This document shows positions 34,001 through 45,622 of a stretch of DNA of 64,000 bases, in pieces. Origin of the DNA: Phaeosphaeria sp. MPI-PUGE-AT-0046c (Eukaryota; Ascomycota; Dothideomycetes; Pleosporales; Phaeosphaeriaceae). The position numbers were made by a program, and so were the translations under genes. Location: NCBI GenBank assembly GCA_020747045.1, contig JAGTJN010000019.1:1-64000 (forward strand). Direction: 5' to 3'. A model generated the notes under the pieces. It ran no database searches. It had not been told where the DNA came from and saw only the letters and a program-made list of their open reading frames with translations. The stretch's first letter is position 1; the number at the start of each line of letters is the position of its first letter.

Positions 34001-36329
34001 ATGGAGAGACTCGAATTACCACGGACAAATACGGTGGACCGGATAAGAATGGGAATACGCATACATGCCAGTATCCCTTGCCCCAGCAACAAGGCAGTTG
34101 GCAGTGGCCCAATGCAGAACTTGCTTTCTGCTGTAACGCTAATAATATGGGTCGCGAGACCATTAACCTGCCGGTGCCCCTGGTAAACCTGTTCCCCACG
34201 GTTGGACCCGAATCAGATACCGAAAAGTTGGATATCAAACTCGACAAGACCATGGGTGGACGTAAAGACGCAGGTAACAGTAATAATCCGGATGATCACG
34301 CTTTCGGATTCTATATCATGTCTGGTGAGTCTTCTTCTTGAAGTAGCTCTGCGCAATCTTGCCTTGCTAACCAATCACCCTTCAGGCCCGCAACAAGAGA
34401 TCACAAGCGTTGCTAAGCGAGATGGATCTCACTGGGAGATGTTTGACTGTGACAACACTGTCGGGGAGAAGAGACAGACAGTGAAGATGGTATGCACAGA
34501 CTCTTCTGAGCAAAGTAACTGCGATATCATCTTCAAAGGTGGCGTTGAACACACCGTTGTCGATATGCCCGGCAATTGTGGTCCTGGACGATACGCGGTC
34601 GCGGTGAGCCTCGAGCCATCCAACGATCACGACCATCTCAAGAAGCATCTTGTCAAACGAGGGCTAGAATCTGCTCCAGTCTACGATTTCACTTTTGATT
34701 ACAATTTCGGCGTGTTCGAGAAACGAGCTGACAAGTCAAATGTTCTTCTGCGCATTGACTATAGGTATGTTCCAGATATACAGACTGTCTATTATCCGAT
34801 GCTGACCTCTCAATAAGCGATGACCCAGGTTATTGGTCTGACATCGTCTGTAAGTTTTTATTCGACTCCTCTATTCGTAGCATTGGCTAATCAACACGAT
34901 AGCTGCTCCCCATAATAAGACCAAGCGTAATCTTGAAGTAGAGGAAATGTTTGATGGAGATCATAAAGCGTGGCTTTATGATACCTGGCATAAGGAGAAG
35001 CGGACAATGTCACATCATGAGCTTCAAGCACGGTGGTGGTCAGGAAACGTGCGCGAATGGTATGGAGCCTATAATTATGCGACGAGCGCAACTAACACGA
35101 TCAGGTGGGACAAGAATCATAAAATCGATAAAGACTACACTGGTGTTCGTCATCGTGTCGTGGTGAGTTTCATCTACCTGTATCGTCGGTTTCGCGTTCT
35201 AAGATCGTGAAGGATACAATGAACGTTCCGCTGTTCAATGAGCATTTGAAGTGCCCTGACTGGCCCGGGGATCTTAAGTTTAAGGCTTGGGCTGAGCTCA
35301 ACGTCGACATCGATACCGCAGCCGGTGTTACTGTGATCGTAAGTAACCAAAAAAAAAGGCCGACGAACAGCTACTAAACCCCCGCGCGATAGGGTACCCT
35401 CGGAGACCTAAAGAGTTTTGAAGAGTCTTTCTCCTGGTTCAGGACCAGAGGCCGCGTCGACGCTTCCTTGCATTTCAGAGCCAAGGGTACACTGTCTTTC
35501 CACACTGGCCAAATCGAACTTTTTGGTGCTCATAATTTTGGTGCGAGCTTCCGTGTTCCGGGTATCGTCACAATCGGGTAGGTGACAACATAGTCTGATG
35601 GATACATATCTACCACGGATTGCTGATGATGTTCTTAGGCCGGATTTCAGGGTTCTTGGCTCTCTTGCTGGCGACGCAACTCTGCAGATGAAAGCAGATT
35701 ACGGGGTGAACCTAGCTAACTGGGATTACTCAATGCGTTTCCCTCCTCCCGAGGGAGAAGATGATAAACCTCGATCGGAAAGTGACATGTCCATGCCCAA
35801 GGTCAATGATACGAATATTGATCCACAGGTCGACGAAGACGGTGGTTCTTGGCAGGTTGATGCCAATGGCCAACTTGTTGCTCACATGTACGCATTTTCG
35901 CAATTCATTTCCGAGCTCCATGCTAATTTCCACCGTAGTAAGCCTCTGGTCACTTTTGGTATTGTTTTCGACAGTTCAAAGATCTCAAATGCGGCAGTAA
36001 GTACCTCAATGAACGGCTGATGAGATAAACTTGAAATCATGTTCTAACTCAAAACCAGCTCGATCTTGGTGTAGATGCTTACACTCGCATCTTTGCAAAC
36101 GCAAAGGTTGGCTCGACGCAGGACTTTGTATACTGCTTTGGTGCTGATGGCGGTGCCACCCTGTTCGCCAATGTGGAAGCTCCGTAAGCAAATCTCGTCC
36201 GACTGCATAGGTCCACGCTTACATATGAACAGCTCGATTTTCCGACAACGATTTAGCAAGTATTGGTCTTTGTGGAACAAAGAGTATCCGATCATCAAGA
36301 CGACTTGTAGTGATGGAAGTACCGATTAG
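31006..36329 (+). CDS. GH18 killer-toxin-like chitinase with hevein modules
   Basis: Nineteen exons give 1370 aa in consistent phase: 31006..31262, 31313..31326, 31464..31609, 31657..31745, 31794..31917, 32036..33070, 33248..33373, 33425..33461, 33513..33776, 33826..33895, 33945..34324, 34386..34764, 34818..34849, 34903..35162, 35204..35338, 35393..35577, 35639..35996, 36059..36183, 36233..36329. The end of exon 6 is the least certain join. Order: signal peptide; two type-1 chitin-binding (CBM18/hevein) modules with ESCCNADSGWCG and KVCCGKSGYCG; a GH18 barrel starting VIGYFEGWSLTRRGC, with KIWISIGGWTFSD and catalytic FDGADLDWEYPG; cysteine-rich repeats (CDWTKCGQNKC, TCGWTDEC); and a C-terminal region with ELQARWWSGNVREWY. 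This layout is the subgroup-C chitinase related to the alpha/beta part of yeast killer toxins, thought to attack chitin in foreign or own walls. Many relatives also carry N-terminal LysM units; none is seen here. Confidence 0.88.
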
Positions 36330-36602
36330 TCTTCATTTTGGTGTGAACGCGTCTTTCCTCCGTAGCAATGCAACATTAGTCTAAAGGTTTACCTCTAGTG
36401 CTCCCGCTCAAATTGGTGTGGCGTATCAAGCATGCCATTTATAACCTTTGCCATCCAATGATTCAGATTGAAGGTGTATGATCAAAAGGCGCAGCACGAT
36501 AGGCGGAGTGATGTTTGTGGGATTGCACACCCCTTATTGCTACGAAAGTCCTCACAATACCCATCACCAGCTTCTCACGTCTCACAGTGATTTTGAAACT
36601 TT

Positions 36603-37930
36603 TCAAACGTGTTGTGCCAGCGCCTCCTTTCGTCCGTTGCTATTGAGATCCAGGTACGGAGCTTCACCTAGACTACATACACGATCACCAGCACGGGCCT
36701 CGCCATAATCGTAGGTAGCGCAATGCCACATGCTACAAATTCCGCGTCAGTAGGTGTCTTGCTTCAAAGTGTGCATTGGTGAGTCGTGACGCTTACCTCC
36801 TATTGTCCCATATTGCAAGATCATTGGGCCTCCACTTGAAGCGCACTTGCGCATCGTGGTTTTGGGTCACTAGGTTGAAGATGTAATTGAGCAGTACGTC
36901 CGACTCGTCTTTGGTGACTCCATTAATTCGCTTCGTAAAGCCTTTGTTGACGTACACCGACTTCCACCCAGTTACAGCTGCGGAGAGTCAATGACGCACA
37001 AGACGAAGAGAGAAGTGTGCTTACGGTTTGTTCGGATGACTGGGTGAATTGCCGTCAACGCTTCCCCAAAGTTCAACGGGTTGCCTCTGATGCCTTTGCG
37101 TATGGGATTGCCAAGTCTTTCCGCTTCTTCCAAGAAGAATTTCGCATCATGAGTTGCAGTCAAACCTTCTAAAAACTGCTGCATGGCTGGTGATAAGCGA
37201 TCGTAAATTTCATAGCCCGATGCCCAGAGGGTGTCACCGCCTGTCGGCGGCAGTGTGTGGATTTTGAGCATTGCATAATCCGAAGGAACCGGTTCAAAGC
37301 TTATGTCAGTGTGCCAGCCAGCTGAGGCGAAGCGACTCACATCAGAAAGCTGATGGGTGAGACCGCCGCCTTTCTTTTGTTTTTCGCTACTTATCACAGA
37401 GATCTGGTCGCCAAGCTCCGAACCCTCTTCGGTCAAAGGATGAACATGCAGTCCCGACGTCTCGGGCTGCAAAGAGTCAGCAATCGTCCATTTGCGCTTC
37501 TTTTGCATGCAGATATGCTTCAACAAAATATAAATGTAACATACACAGCCTGATAGTTTTGTCACCCTCAAGAGTAGCTCTTTCATCTGCAGTGGGTTCA
37601 CTTGCTGGTCCCTTAGAAATACCACGCCACGCTGCGATACTGCGAACGACGATGAGCTGTGTATCGAGTGTTATGTATTGTTGTAATCTTACTAGTAACT
37701 GCGAGATCTTTGATGACCGAATCTTCGCTCGCGAGCAGATCAGTGACCTGCAAACCCTCAAATTCTCGTCCAATGACTGGCGTGAGATCTTGATGATGGA
37801 AATTGTCTAGTGAACCAGTATAACGCAGAGGCTCCAGAAGGCTCGATCGAGCGCTTGCTTGACCGCCAATGATTCTTCCTGTGCCATGATCCTGACCATC
37901 CTCCACGTGGACGCGCTTTAGAGACGGCAT
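36603..37930 (-). CDS. TauD/JLP1-like Fe(II)/2-oxoglutarate dioxygenase
   Basis: Five exons (37930..37693, 37639..37545, 37466..37025, 36977..36797, 36732..36603) encode 361 aa. The iron triad is complete: His and Asp in GWHTDISFEPVPSDY and the distal His in DNRSMWHCAT, which appears only after the last splice. HPVIRTNPVTGWKSVYVN, also rebuilt by a splice, is the family's second signature. Members of the fungal TauD group oxidise sulfonates such as taurine, or aromatic and aliphatic acids such as phenoxyacetates, releasing sulfite or an aldehyde; the exact substrate cannot be read from the sequence. The length fits the family (350-400 aa). It is divergent from a Dal5-type permease, with 548 bases between starts, which suggests uptake and oxidation of one substrate. 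No break is seen. Confidence 0.9.
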
Positions 37931-38478
37931 GATGAGTTGAGAAAATATGTATACCACGCAACGAACGTGGGAGGGGTTTGAGCAACTAAAGTGTGAAATT
38001 CCGAGAGACAATCAATCGGTCTACGGGCTCATCCTCGTAGATGTTGACTTGCGGTAGTGAGTACAATTTAAGATCCGATGCCTCTGAATCGCGCGCCAAT
38101 CCGAGCACCACGGCGAGCACGTCATCGGCTGTGAGACTCGTAACGAGACTAGACCGAGGGGCAAAGCTCGATGTCTGACACGTGGTAGATATTCCTACAT
38201 AGTCATGCATAACATGGCTAGATCATAATTCAGAGTGCGGGGGTGCCTTGGCGATCAAAAGGGAAACGCTGAACCGCTAGATGCACCTCGGTCTTTCGGT
38301 GCAACTTCTACGATGAGACAAGGCTATGATGGCGACGACGCCCACGCGAATTGCGACATGTCTATTTTGTGAACTTAAATAGGAGAGCACAACACCGTGG
38401 TTCTGTAGCGCAAATCATTTCGACAGTCATTGTGTTGTTCCGTATTTCCGGTTCTTGGTGATCACCAACGTTGTCAAC
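37931..38478. promoter_or_regulatory. Divergent promoter of dioxygenase and MFS genes
   Basis: 548 noncoding bases between two start codons on opposite strands. No reading frame is supported and no factor site was identified with confidence. Confidence 0.45.
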
Positions 38479-40203
38479 ATGGGTCAGGAAGACATCGAGG
38501 CGGTGGCCTCAAGAAGAGTCAGCGAAGATGCCAACTCTCTCAAGACTTCCGCAAGAGTCGGACGCGAGGAGCTTGCTGGTGTAGTACAGCCTCATGAAAG
38601 CTACGAAGGAGGGCATCGATTTGATCCCGCTGCAACTTGGTCTGCTGAGGAAGAACGGAGGGTTGTCCGAAAAACTGACCTACGGCTTCTCACCTGGCTT
38701 TGCCTGATGATGTTGGTTCTACAACTGGATCGCGGGAATGTATCAAACGCCCTTGCCGACAATCTTCTTACAGACTTGGGTCTGACGAGCGACGACTACA
38801 ACAATGGTACCACGATTCAACTTCTGGCCTTCCTTACCGCAGAGTTTCCGGTGCAGTTTCTCACCAAGCGCTATGGATTCCGCTACGTTCTACCGACCAT
38901 GATGGTAGGATGGGGCACAGCGTCTTGGGCGCAGAGGTAAGATGTCATGCACAAACGTATATGGGATGTAACTGACTTCGTCTACCCTGTTCTGCAGTTG
39001 GATGCATGACCGCACATCGTTCTACCTGGGTCGCGCAGCCATTGGGTTCTGTGAGGGTAAGTTGCTGATGTACGAATTGCATATATGAGACACCACTGAC
39101 TGTGTACCCTCTGATTTGTAGGCGGCTTCATTCCAGGTGTTATACTTTTCGCCACCTACTTCTACACATCCAAGGAACTGTCCATAAGGCTTGCAGCGTT
39201 CTGGTCATCTCTCAATATAGCAAGAGTAGTGTCTGCATTGTTGGCTGCGGGGATCCTCGAGATGCGCGGTATCGGAGGCAAGCCAGGCTGGTTCTACCTT
39301 TTCTTGCTAGAGGGCATCTTCTCCGTGATCGTCGCCTTCATCTCATACATCTACCTGCCAGCGTCCCCAACAATGACTCAGAACGTACTTTGGCGCAAAG
39401 GATGGTACACTGAGCGCGAAGAGGTCATCATGGTCAATCGCATTCTCCGGGACGATCCTGCCAAAGGTCTCACTGCGCTCAAAGAACCGGCAACCTTCAA
39501 GGACATCCGCGCAGCCTGGAGCGACAAGTCTATGTGGGGTCTGTACTTCATTGGCCTTATTGCATACATTCCAGCCTCGCCAGTGCAAGGTTATCTGACC
39601 TTGACGCTCAAGCGACTCGGATTCTCGACGTTCAACTCAAACATGCTCACCGTTCCGTCGGCATTTCTTCAAATCGTCACCATGCTGGCTCTCGCCTACT
39701 CTAGTAACTACTTCAGCGAGCGAGCTTTCCACTGCATACTTGGAGAGTTTTGGATCATGCCGTTGCTCGTCGCGCTTCTGACCCTTCCGGACGGTGGTCG
39801 CGAATGGGGACGTTTCTCTCTTATCACACTCATCTCAGGCTATCCCTATTTCCATCCCTTGGTCTCCTCCTGGATTTCGGAAAACACCTTCGATGTCAAA
39901 AAGCGGGCAATCACTGCTGCGACATACAATGTGATTGTTCAAATCGGATCGCTCATCAGCTCGCAAATCTACCGCAAATATGACGGCCCATACTACAAAC
40001 AGGGCAACAAGATTTTGGTGTCAATTTGCGCGCTGTCCCTTGTTACGTTTGTCGTCCAAAGACAGGTCCTGGTTCATCTAAACAAGAAGAAGCAGCAAAA
40101 GTGGGAAGAAATGACTTTGGAGGAAAAGGCTGTGTATCAGGCCGATGTCATTGCACGTGAGCAGGACGGCAACAAACGCCTGGATTTCAGATTTGCATTG
40201 TGA
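38479..40203 (+). CDS. MFS permease, Dal5/allantoate-like (ACS family)
   Basis: Exons 38479..38936, 38998..39056 and 39122..40203 encode 532 aa. The N-terminal cytosolic part leads into RRVVRKTDLRLLTWLCLMMLVLQLDRGNVSNALADNLL, the classic first-helix block of the anion:cation symporter family (Dal5, Seo1, Tna1). The short middle exon carries SWMHDRTSFYLGRAAIGFCEGG, matching the conserved GR-GxxEGG helix 4 motif. About twelve hydrophobic segments are present and the C-terminus is charged. Yeast Seo1 and related carriers have been linked to sulfur-containing compounds, which would fit the neighbouring TauD-type dioxygenase; that link is inference. A Met eight codons upstream is also in frame. 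Confidence 0.9.
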
Positions 40204-40940
40204 TGCACATGAACGTAAGATGGAAACACATTTTGGGGGGTATCTGAGACGCGTGCCGATGAGTTGCTGGCACATAGTCAGTATCCACAAAAGTGTGATC
40301 TCCACATGCAATCAGTAGCGTCGGAATAGTCAGCGGACTTTTCCTACCACGCGAAAGCATGGTGGAACGTTAAATTGTCGTCAATATTTCATTGCTACAA
40401 CTTTCATCCGCAAAACCATTGCTTTCTTCGATGTGAGTCTATTGACATGCTTCTGTAGCTTGAAACCAGTTTTGAAAAGCTTGAGGCTCTACAGTTTGCG
40501 TTCGAGAGAGACATATACACCAATGATAGTTGTCATATTTGGCACACTACTTGACGTCCCAACATCTCCACTCAATCGCAACTAAGAAATGGCGTGCTTG
40601 TGGGGAGAAATGACGATTCCCCAGATTCCTAGAGTAGCAAGTGGAGATACATCGTGGCGGTTACTCGCATCCGATTGCCGAGGTCATCCCAAATCCAGGT
40701 CGAACTCCGCAAGCGCATGTAGTGCCAGACTACGATGCCGTAGATATGCCGATGCTTGGAACCGCACGTGGTGGCAGAGTGGTGATCTTTGATGGACCAC
40801 TTGGTCTCGGTGAACTCGGATGAAAGTTGTACCGGCGTACACATTTAGGTTTTCTGCATCGGTGACGCATAGGCACAGTATAGACGCGGTGCATCGAAGC
40901 ATTTCTTACAACAATCATCTGATAATATCGTTCAGCAATC
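40204..40940. other. Intergenic, nothing firm
   Basis: A plus-strand open frame at 40641-40823 without an ATG start reads as a glycine-rich peptide (MLGTARGGRVVIFDG) but is short and isolated. The rest looks noncoding. Confidence 0.45.
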
Positions 40941-42277
40941 ATGGCTTGGGAAGAACCTCGTAAGACTGGAATGCAGTATCGCCGTCTCGGCAACTCCGGA
41001 CTGCATGTCTCGGTCCTTGGTCTTGGAGGTTGGCTCACGTACGTTTGTTTCCACAAAACAGCTGTGGTTCGTGTTGTGCTGATTGTTGTGCAGCTTTGGT
41101 GGTCACGTCGAAAATGGTAATATGCGCCATTTGGTGGCAATGGCATAAGCTGATTGGACCACTTCTAGAACTCACCTTCTCCTGCATGAAGCAAGCCTAT
41201 GATTGCGGAATTAATTTTTTCGATACAGCCGAAAGGTGAGGAATGCCATTGAATACATCGACTCCTGATAGGCTGATTCAAATAGCTATGCTGCCGGACA
41301 ATCAGAGGTTGTCATGGGAGAAGCAATCAAGAAGTTTGGTTGGAAGCGTAACGATATAGTGATTAGCACAAAGCTCAACTGGGGTAAGTGACCTGCTCGC
41401 ATGTTACAACTACAGCAACTCAGGTATGTAAATGCTAACTGAAGATTAAGGCGGTGCAAATGGAGAAGTCCTCGTCAACAACCACGGCCTATCACGTAAA
41501 CACATCGTTGAAGGCTTGCGCGCATCCTTAAAACGCTTGGATCTCGAGTATGTTGACATTGTGTATGCTCATCGGCCAGACCGCTTGACACCAATGGAAG
41601 AAACAGTTCGTGCCTTCAATCATGTCATTGAGCAGAAAGGCTGGGCCATGTATTGGGGCACCAGTGAGTGGAGTGCTGATGAGATTGCCGAAGCCTGCGG
41701 CATTGCAAAGGAGCTCGGACTCATAGCGCCGATCGTCGAGCAGCCAATGTACAACTTGTTGGTAAGACAAAAGGTCGAGAAAGAGTTCCAGAGGCTCTAT
41801 TCAAGATTCGGCCTTGGGTTGACGACTTTCTCTCCTCTCAACTTTGGGCTACTCAGCGGAAAGTACAATGACAGCCCTGACGCTCCACCCACTGGATCGA
41901 GATTTGCGGAGGGCAACGACAAATTTGTCAACAGTATGAGAGATTCATATGGCAACGACCAATGGAAGGAGATGATTGCGAAAGCAACGAAGCTTGCAGT
42001 AAGTTATTGTCACTAATCTGGGCATGATTTGTGGCTGATGACTGATGAACAACAGCCAATCGCAAAGAAACTGGACGTCACTCAATCCCAGCTGTCATTG
42101 GCGTGGTGTTTGAAGAACCAAAATGTCTCCGCAGTTATCACGGGCGCTTCGCGACCGGAGCAGGTTGTCGAGAATTGCGCGGCACTAAAGGTCCTGGATA
42201 AGCTGTCACCTGAAATCATGGCTGAGATTGATGGTATTATCGGTAGCATCCAGCTAGATCCAGCGAGACAGGACTAG
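40941..42277 (+). CDS. Aldo-keto reductase, Kv-beta-like group
   Basis: Six exons (40941..41038, 41094..41116, 41169..41235, 41286..41383, 41451..41998, 42056..42277) encode 351 aa. The start MAWEEPRKTGMQYRRLGNSGLHVSVLGLGGW is typical of the AKR group related to potassium-channel beta subunits and yeast-type voltage-gated K channel beta-like oxidoreductases. The catalytic tetrad is visible: Asp in INFFDTAE, Tyr in SYAAGQSEVVMGEA (formed at a splice), Lys in VISTKLNWGG and His in VDIVYAHRPDR. SPLNFGLLSGKY and the C-terminal VITGASRPEQVVENCAAL complete the NADPH fold. It reduces aldehydes or ketones in the cytosol; the natural substrate is unknown. It lies 737 bases downstream of the permease on the same strand and might act on an aldehyde released by the dioxygenase, which is speculative. 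Exon 2 is only 23 nt. Confidence 0.9.
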
Positions 42278-42564
42278 ATTCCGGCTCGTGCTGCCAATCT
42301 TATATTCATACGTGCAACCTTTCCATTGTTCCGATGACACAACTACCTGCTGGGTGAGGAAATATCACATGGAGTAGTATGCAAACAGGTCGTATAGCAA
42401 TGGTAGCAAACGACCCAACCTTGATCTACCTCACAATACCTTGCATAATTGGCAAGCAATTGCCACTTTTGCCCCTCAGTAGACCTGAAGGTATAGATTC
42501 CCTCTCCTCGCTGATTCCCTATGCACAAGAAACTCAATCTCGAACCTCACGCCTCGTTGGCTAG
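42278..42564. other. 3' flank of aldo-keto reductase
   Basis: Nothing coding is recognised; the boundary with the next segment is a TAG at 42562-42564 in that segment's frame. Confidence 0.45.
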
Positions 42565-43044
42565 AACACACAACATCATTCTTGGAAGGTCAGTGATAAA
42601 CAGCATCTTAAATTTGTTTCTCACTCGGACGGGACAGGCTGTTCTGTCCAGCGGTATCCTAGTCTCTCTCACGCATACATACTCGAACCTCGCAGACCTA
42701 TAGTCAACACGCCGCACACCGTCTCCAAAGGCGAATGCGACATCGTGTGCGACTACAAGTCAGAGGATGGACACGGAATCCAGTACGAGACAGGCAGGTA
42801 CAGCCAGATCATCGACCAGCAGAAGACCGACAGGTCCAGCGATGGTAGTCAGGGGTATCTCTATCAAGGATATCATAGATCATGGTGGTGGTCGCGATAA
42901 ATGGGTTCCCGTTGGATGGTGACTATTGACACACATGGCGCTACGAAGATTTAGCATCATATAGTCAACGATCCTGAGTTGTTAACCAGCACCGGGCAGG
43001 CTGCGGGCAAGGATGACAGCAAAAATGCTGGCAAGGCAGAGTAG
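42565..43044 (+). other. Coding-like segment without a start codon, possible gene remnant
   Basis: From 42565 to 42899 the plus strand is open for about 112 codons with no in-frame ATG. Between 42705 and 42845 the codons end mostly in C or G, as in the nearby real genes; peptide landmarks are GECDIVCDYKSEDGHG and YSQIIDQQKTDRSSDG. A GTAGTC donor at 42845 and a TAG acceptor at 42962-42964 would join 42565..42844 to 42965..43044 in frame, ending in GKDDSKNAGKAE and a stop. I do not recognise the product. It could be the 3' part of a small gene whose first exon was not found, or a remnant. Confidence 0.3.
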
Positions 43045-44152
43045 AAAGTGCACAAGACCTTCTGGGGGCGGATCTGCGTGGACACGAGGGTGGAGTTATG
43101 ATACGAATCTCGAATAAACACACGCTTCATCCACACTCCTGGCTAGCGTGGCAGTTATAATCGTGGATTCTCGCCTGCTGTTACATTAGCAACGATGTCT
43201 TCAAGTTTCTTAGGGTAATTGTTGAAGTCGTTAGAATTCATCGTAACTATGACTGCCATATAATTGATTATCGTTGCGTGTATCAATGCCGTCCCTACAT
43301 ACCCTTTCATTGATTGTGGCGAACTGATAGCAGAGATCGCTCAATATCATACTCTATAACCTCCTCAACCCACACCCACCACTAGTACATGTTGCAATGA
43401 GGAATCCCCGGCGTACTTCTCTATGGCAGTCCACATACCCAATTACCATTCATGAAGCTGCCTCACATCGACCATATTGACTGTGTCCAACCACTAAAAG
43501 GTCATCATGACTACATCGTGTGGAGTATGTGGATCGACATTCTGTTGTGTACTTGTACTGCTTCGATGGCTAAAGTACAAATCAGAAAGCGAAGCGTGCA
43601 AAGCGCGAGATCAATAGAGAAGTGACACTCCACCCATCCTGACTCGATCTTTAGGACTACAAGAACTCACAGGACCAGATATATGGTCTTATTCCAAGTT
43701 ATTGCTCATACCAGCGTTATTACACAATGTTGACGATGCCTCGAGGTACGTTGAGAAGCGCCTCGTGGCCGGCGCAGGAACCTCAAGGGGCCACTGTACA
43801 TATCAGTAGATAATACGCATTGGTACATCCAAGCTCTATGATTCCACGCAGTAACGTGAACTAGCGATGTAGGACCTGTCATCATTCTCTCAATAACTTC
43901 TTTCTTTCCGTCCATTCACCGCCTATTCATCACAATTGGATGTGTAGCTATGCCAAAGCTCTTCTCGGTAAGTCCCCTCAAGCACGGCTTCGAACGGCAG
44001 GTTTTCTTACAGATGCGCGAGCACGACGTCCATGAACCACACCTCCCACTGAACAGAAGACTAGACCCAGATTGGACTAGAGAGAAGTATATACATTACA
44101 CGTACAGAGTCGTATACTTGGCTGCTACCTATTACATTACAAATACAAATGC
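43045..44152. other. Intergenic, no gene seen
   Basis: 1.1 kb with frequent stops in all frames. A minus-strand frame at 43706-43915 has no family resemblance. No tRNA-like cloverleaf was recognised by eye. Confidence 0.45.
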
Positions 44153-45234
44153 TCACAACTCTTTAACCTTCCCACTCTGGCTCTCCTCCTGCCTCAACTC
44201 CTTGGCGCCAGTGACGGGGCGCCCCGCAACAGCCTGTTCGCCGCCAAACGTCTTGAACGCATTGTAGAATATCCACTCGGTCGCGTGCTCGACGGGCTCG
44301 TCGAAGATGTAAGGTAGGAAGGGGACGGCGGCTAGACCGAGCTACAAGGTGTCGAGGTTAGCATGCGGGATTGAATCACGCAGAGGGAAGAGAAAGGAGG
44401 GGTGGGGATACTTGCACCAATAGGCCCCCACGTCCGCACCGTCGTGTTCTTTGCGTCTTTGAGCGCGCGGCCGGAGTATCGCACGATGCTGTGGATCATG
44501 AATGCGGGTAGACCCATACTCGCTACACCCTGGAACAGCGCCCGTTGCGCCATGACGGCCCTGTAGTCCTCGATCGCCGGCACAAGGCCTGGACTGACAT
44601 GGTCGCCTGTCAGTGCGCCGGGCTGCTTCTCCATCTTGACGCCCTCGGTGCTGGTTGCGTTCCTAGCCACAGCCTTGACCGTATCAAAGATGCCGGTTGT
44701 ATTTGCCGCAGAAGGGACCAGTTGAGCCGCAGCGGTGTCGGACTTTTCTTGGATGTCGAGGTACTTCTCCGGGTGCAGGGTGCGCTGGTTGCGGCAGTAG
44801 GCTTTGTAGCCTTCGTGGCTTACATCGCCCAGCAGATAGAGCCAGCTCACACCGTAGGCGCTTTTGACAAGCCTGGGTCCGACGTCAGTAATGTTGGATG
44901 TGGTATCTGAGAGGAGGAATTACCAAGGGTGGGCGACTGGGCGAAATGACTCCCCGATGTCGCTTGTGTACGCTACGTAGCGATGCGCACTCAACATGAT
45001 AGTCCTCAACCGACTCGCATATGCAGCATAGCGAATTGAGGTATCGGTCGTGTCGTCTGCCTTTCCCTCGTACAGCACTTCCCAGAGCTTCTCATCATCA
45101 TTCAGTGTGTCCTGAAGCTCTTTCGGAAGTTGTTTCCGCGGTGGAGGCGTAGAGAAATCGGGGCGCGCATCCTTGCGCTCATGTGGAATGTCGTCGAAGT
45201 TGTCGCCTGGGGTCGGCTTATTGTCTTTGGCCAT
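44153..45234 (-). CDS. MTFP1: MTFP1/MTP18-type mitochondrial inner-membrane protein
   Basis: Exons 45234..44924, 44872..44416 and 44341..44153 encode 318 aa. Family motifs are SIRYAAYASRLRTIMLSAHRYVAYTSDIGESFRPVAHPW, interrupted only by the first intron, then LVKSAYGVSWLYLLGDVSHEGYKAY, MIHSIVRYSGRALKDA and, after the last intron, LGLAAVPFLPYIFDEPVEHATEW. MTFP1 proteins sit in the mitochondrial inner membrane and influence fission and membrane integrity. The last intron can only keep the conserved frame if its donor is GC|AAGT right after TWGPIG, with the normal branch-point CTAAC and acceptor TTGTAG; a GT donor one base earlier would shift the frame. The first exon has a hydrophilic 60-residue lead without an obvious cleavable presequence. 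Confidence 0.88.
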
Positions 45235-45622
45235 GGTGGTGTGAAGGCCTCGCGGGTCGCGTGCGTGCGGATGCGATGGATATTATAATTATTGTTTTTC
45301 TAGATTGCTAAGAAGTCCTCTGCAAAACAAGCTCGATAACAGATCAATTGCGAAAGAACGACGTGGGACTGCTGCTGCCTGGGTTCCCGCTGTAGATTCT
45401 GGTTGACATCTGATCCCACCTCGGCGCGGAGTATTGTCAAACGTCATTCGACGCCAGCATCATCAGCCACACGATGCGCCACAGCACCAGCCACACTTAG
45501 TCATCATGCGGCTCCCAAGACTGCGAAGAGCTCCAACATGCCCGACGCCATCCAGTTCATCCCCATCCATTGCCCCCTCATCCGCCCTCCCACGGCCCGT
45601 CAAATCCCCCCATCCCGCCAAA
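45235..45622. promoter_or_regulatory. Divergent promoter of MTFP1-type gene and ATP19
   Basis: 388 bases between two starts on opposite strands, both for mitochondrial inner-membrane proteins. Open frames that cross it on the plus strand are not supported. Confidence 0.45.

Noticed and set aside
40641..40823. Glycine-rich 60-codon plus-strand frame between permease and reductase genes
   Set aside because: No ATG start, isolated, short; noted only as a possible fragment.
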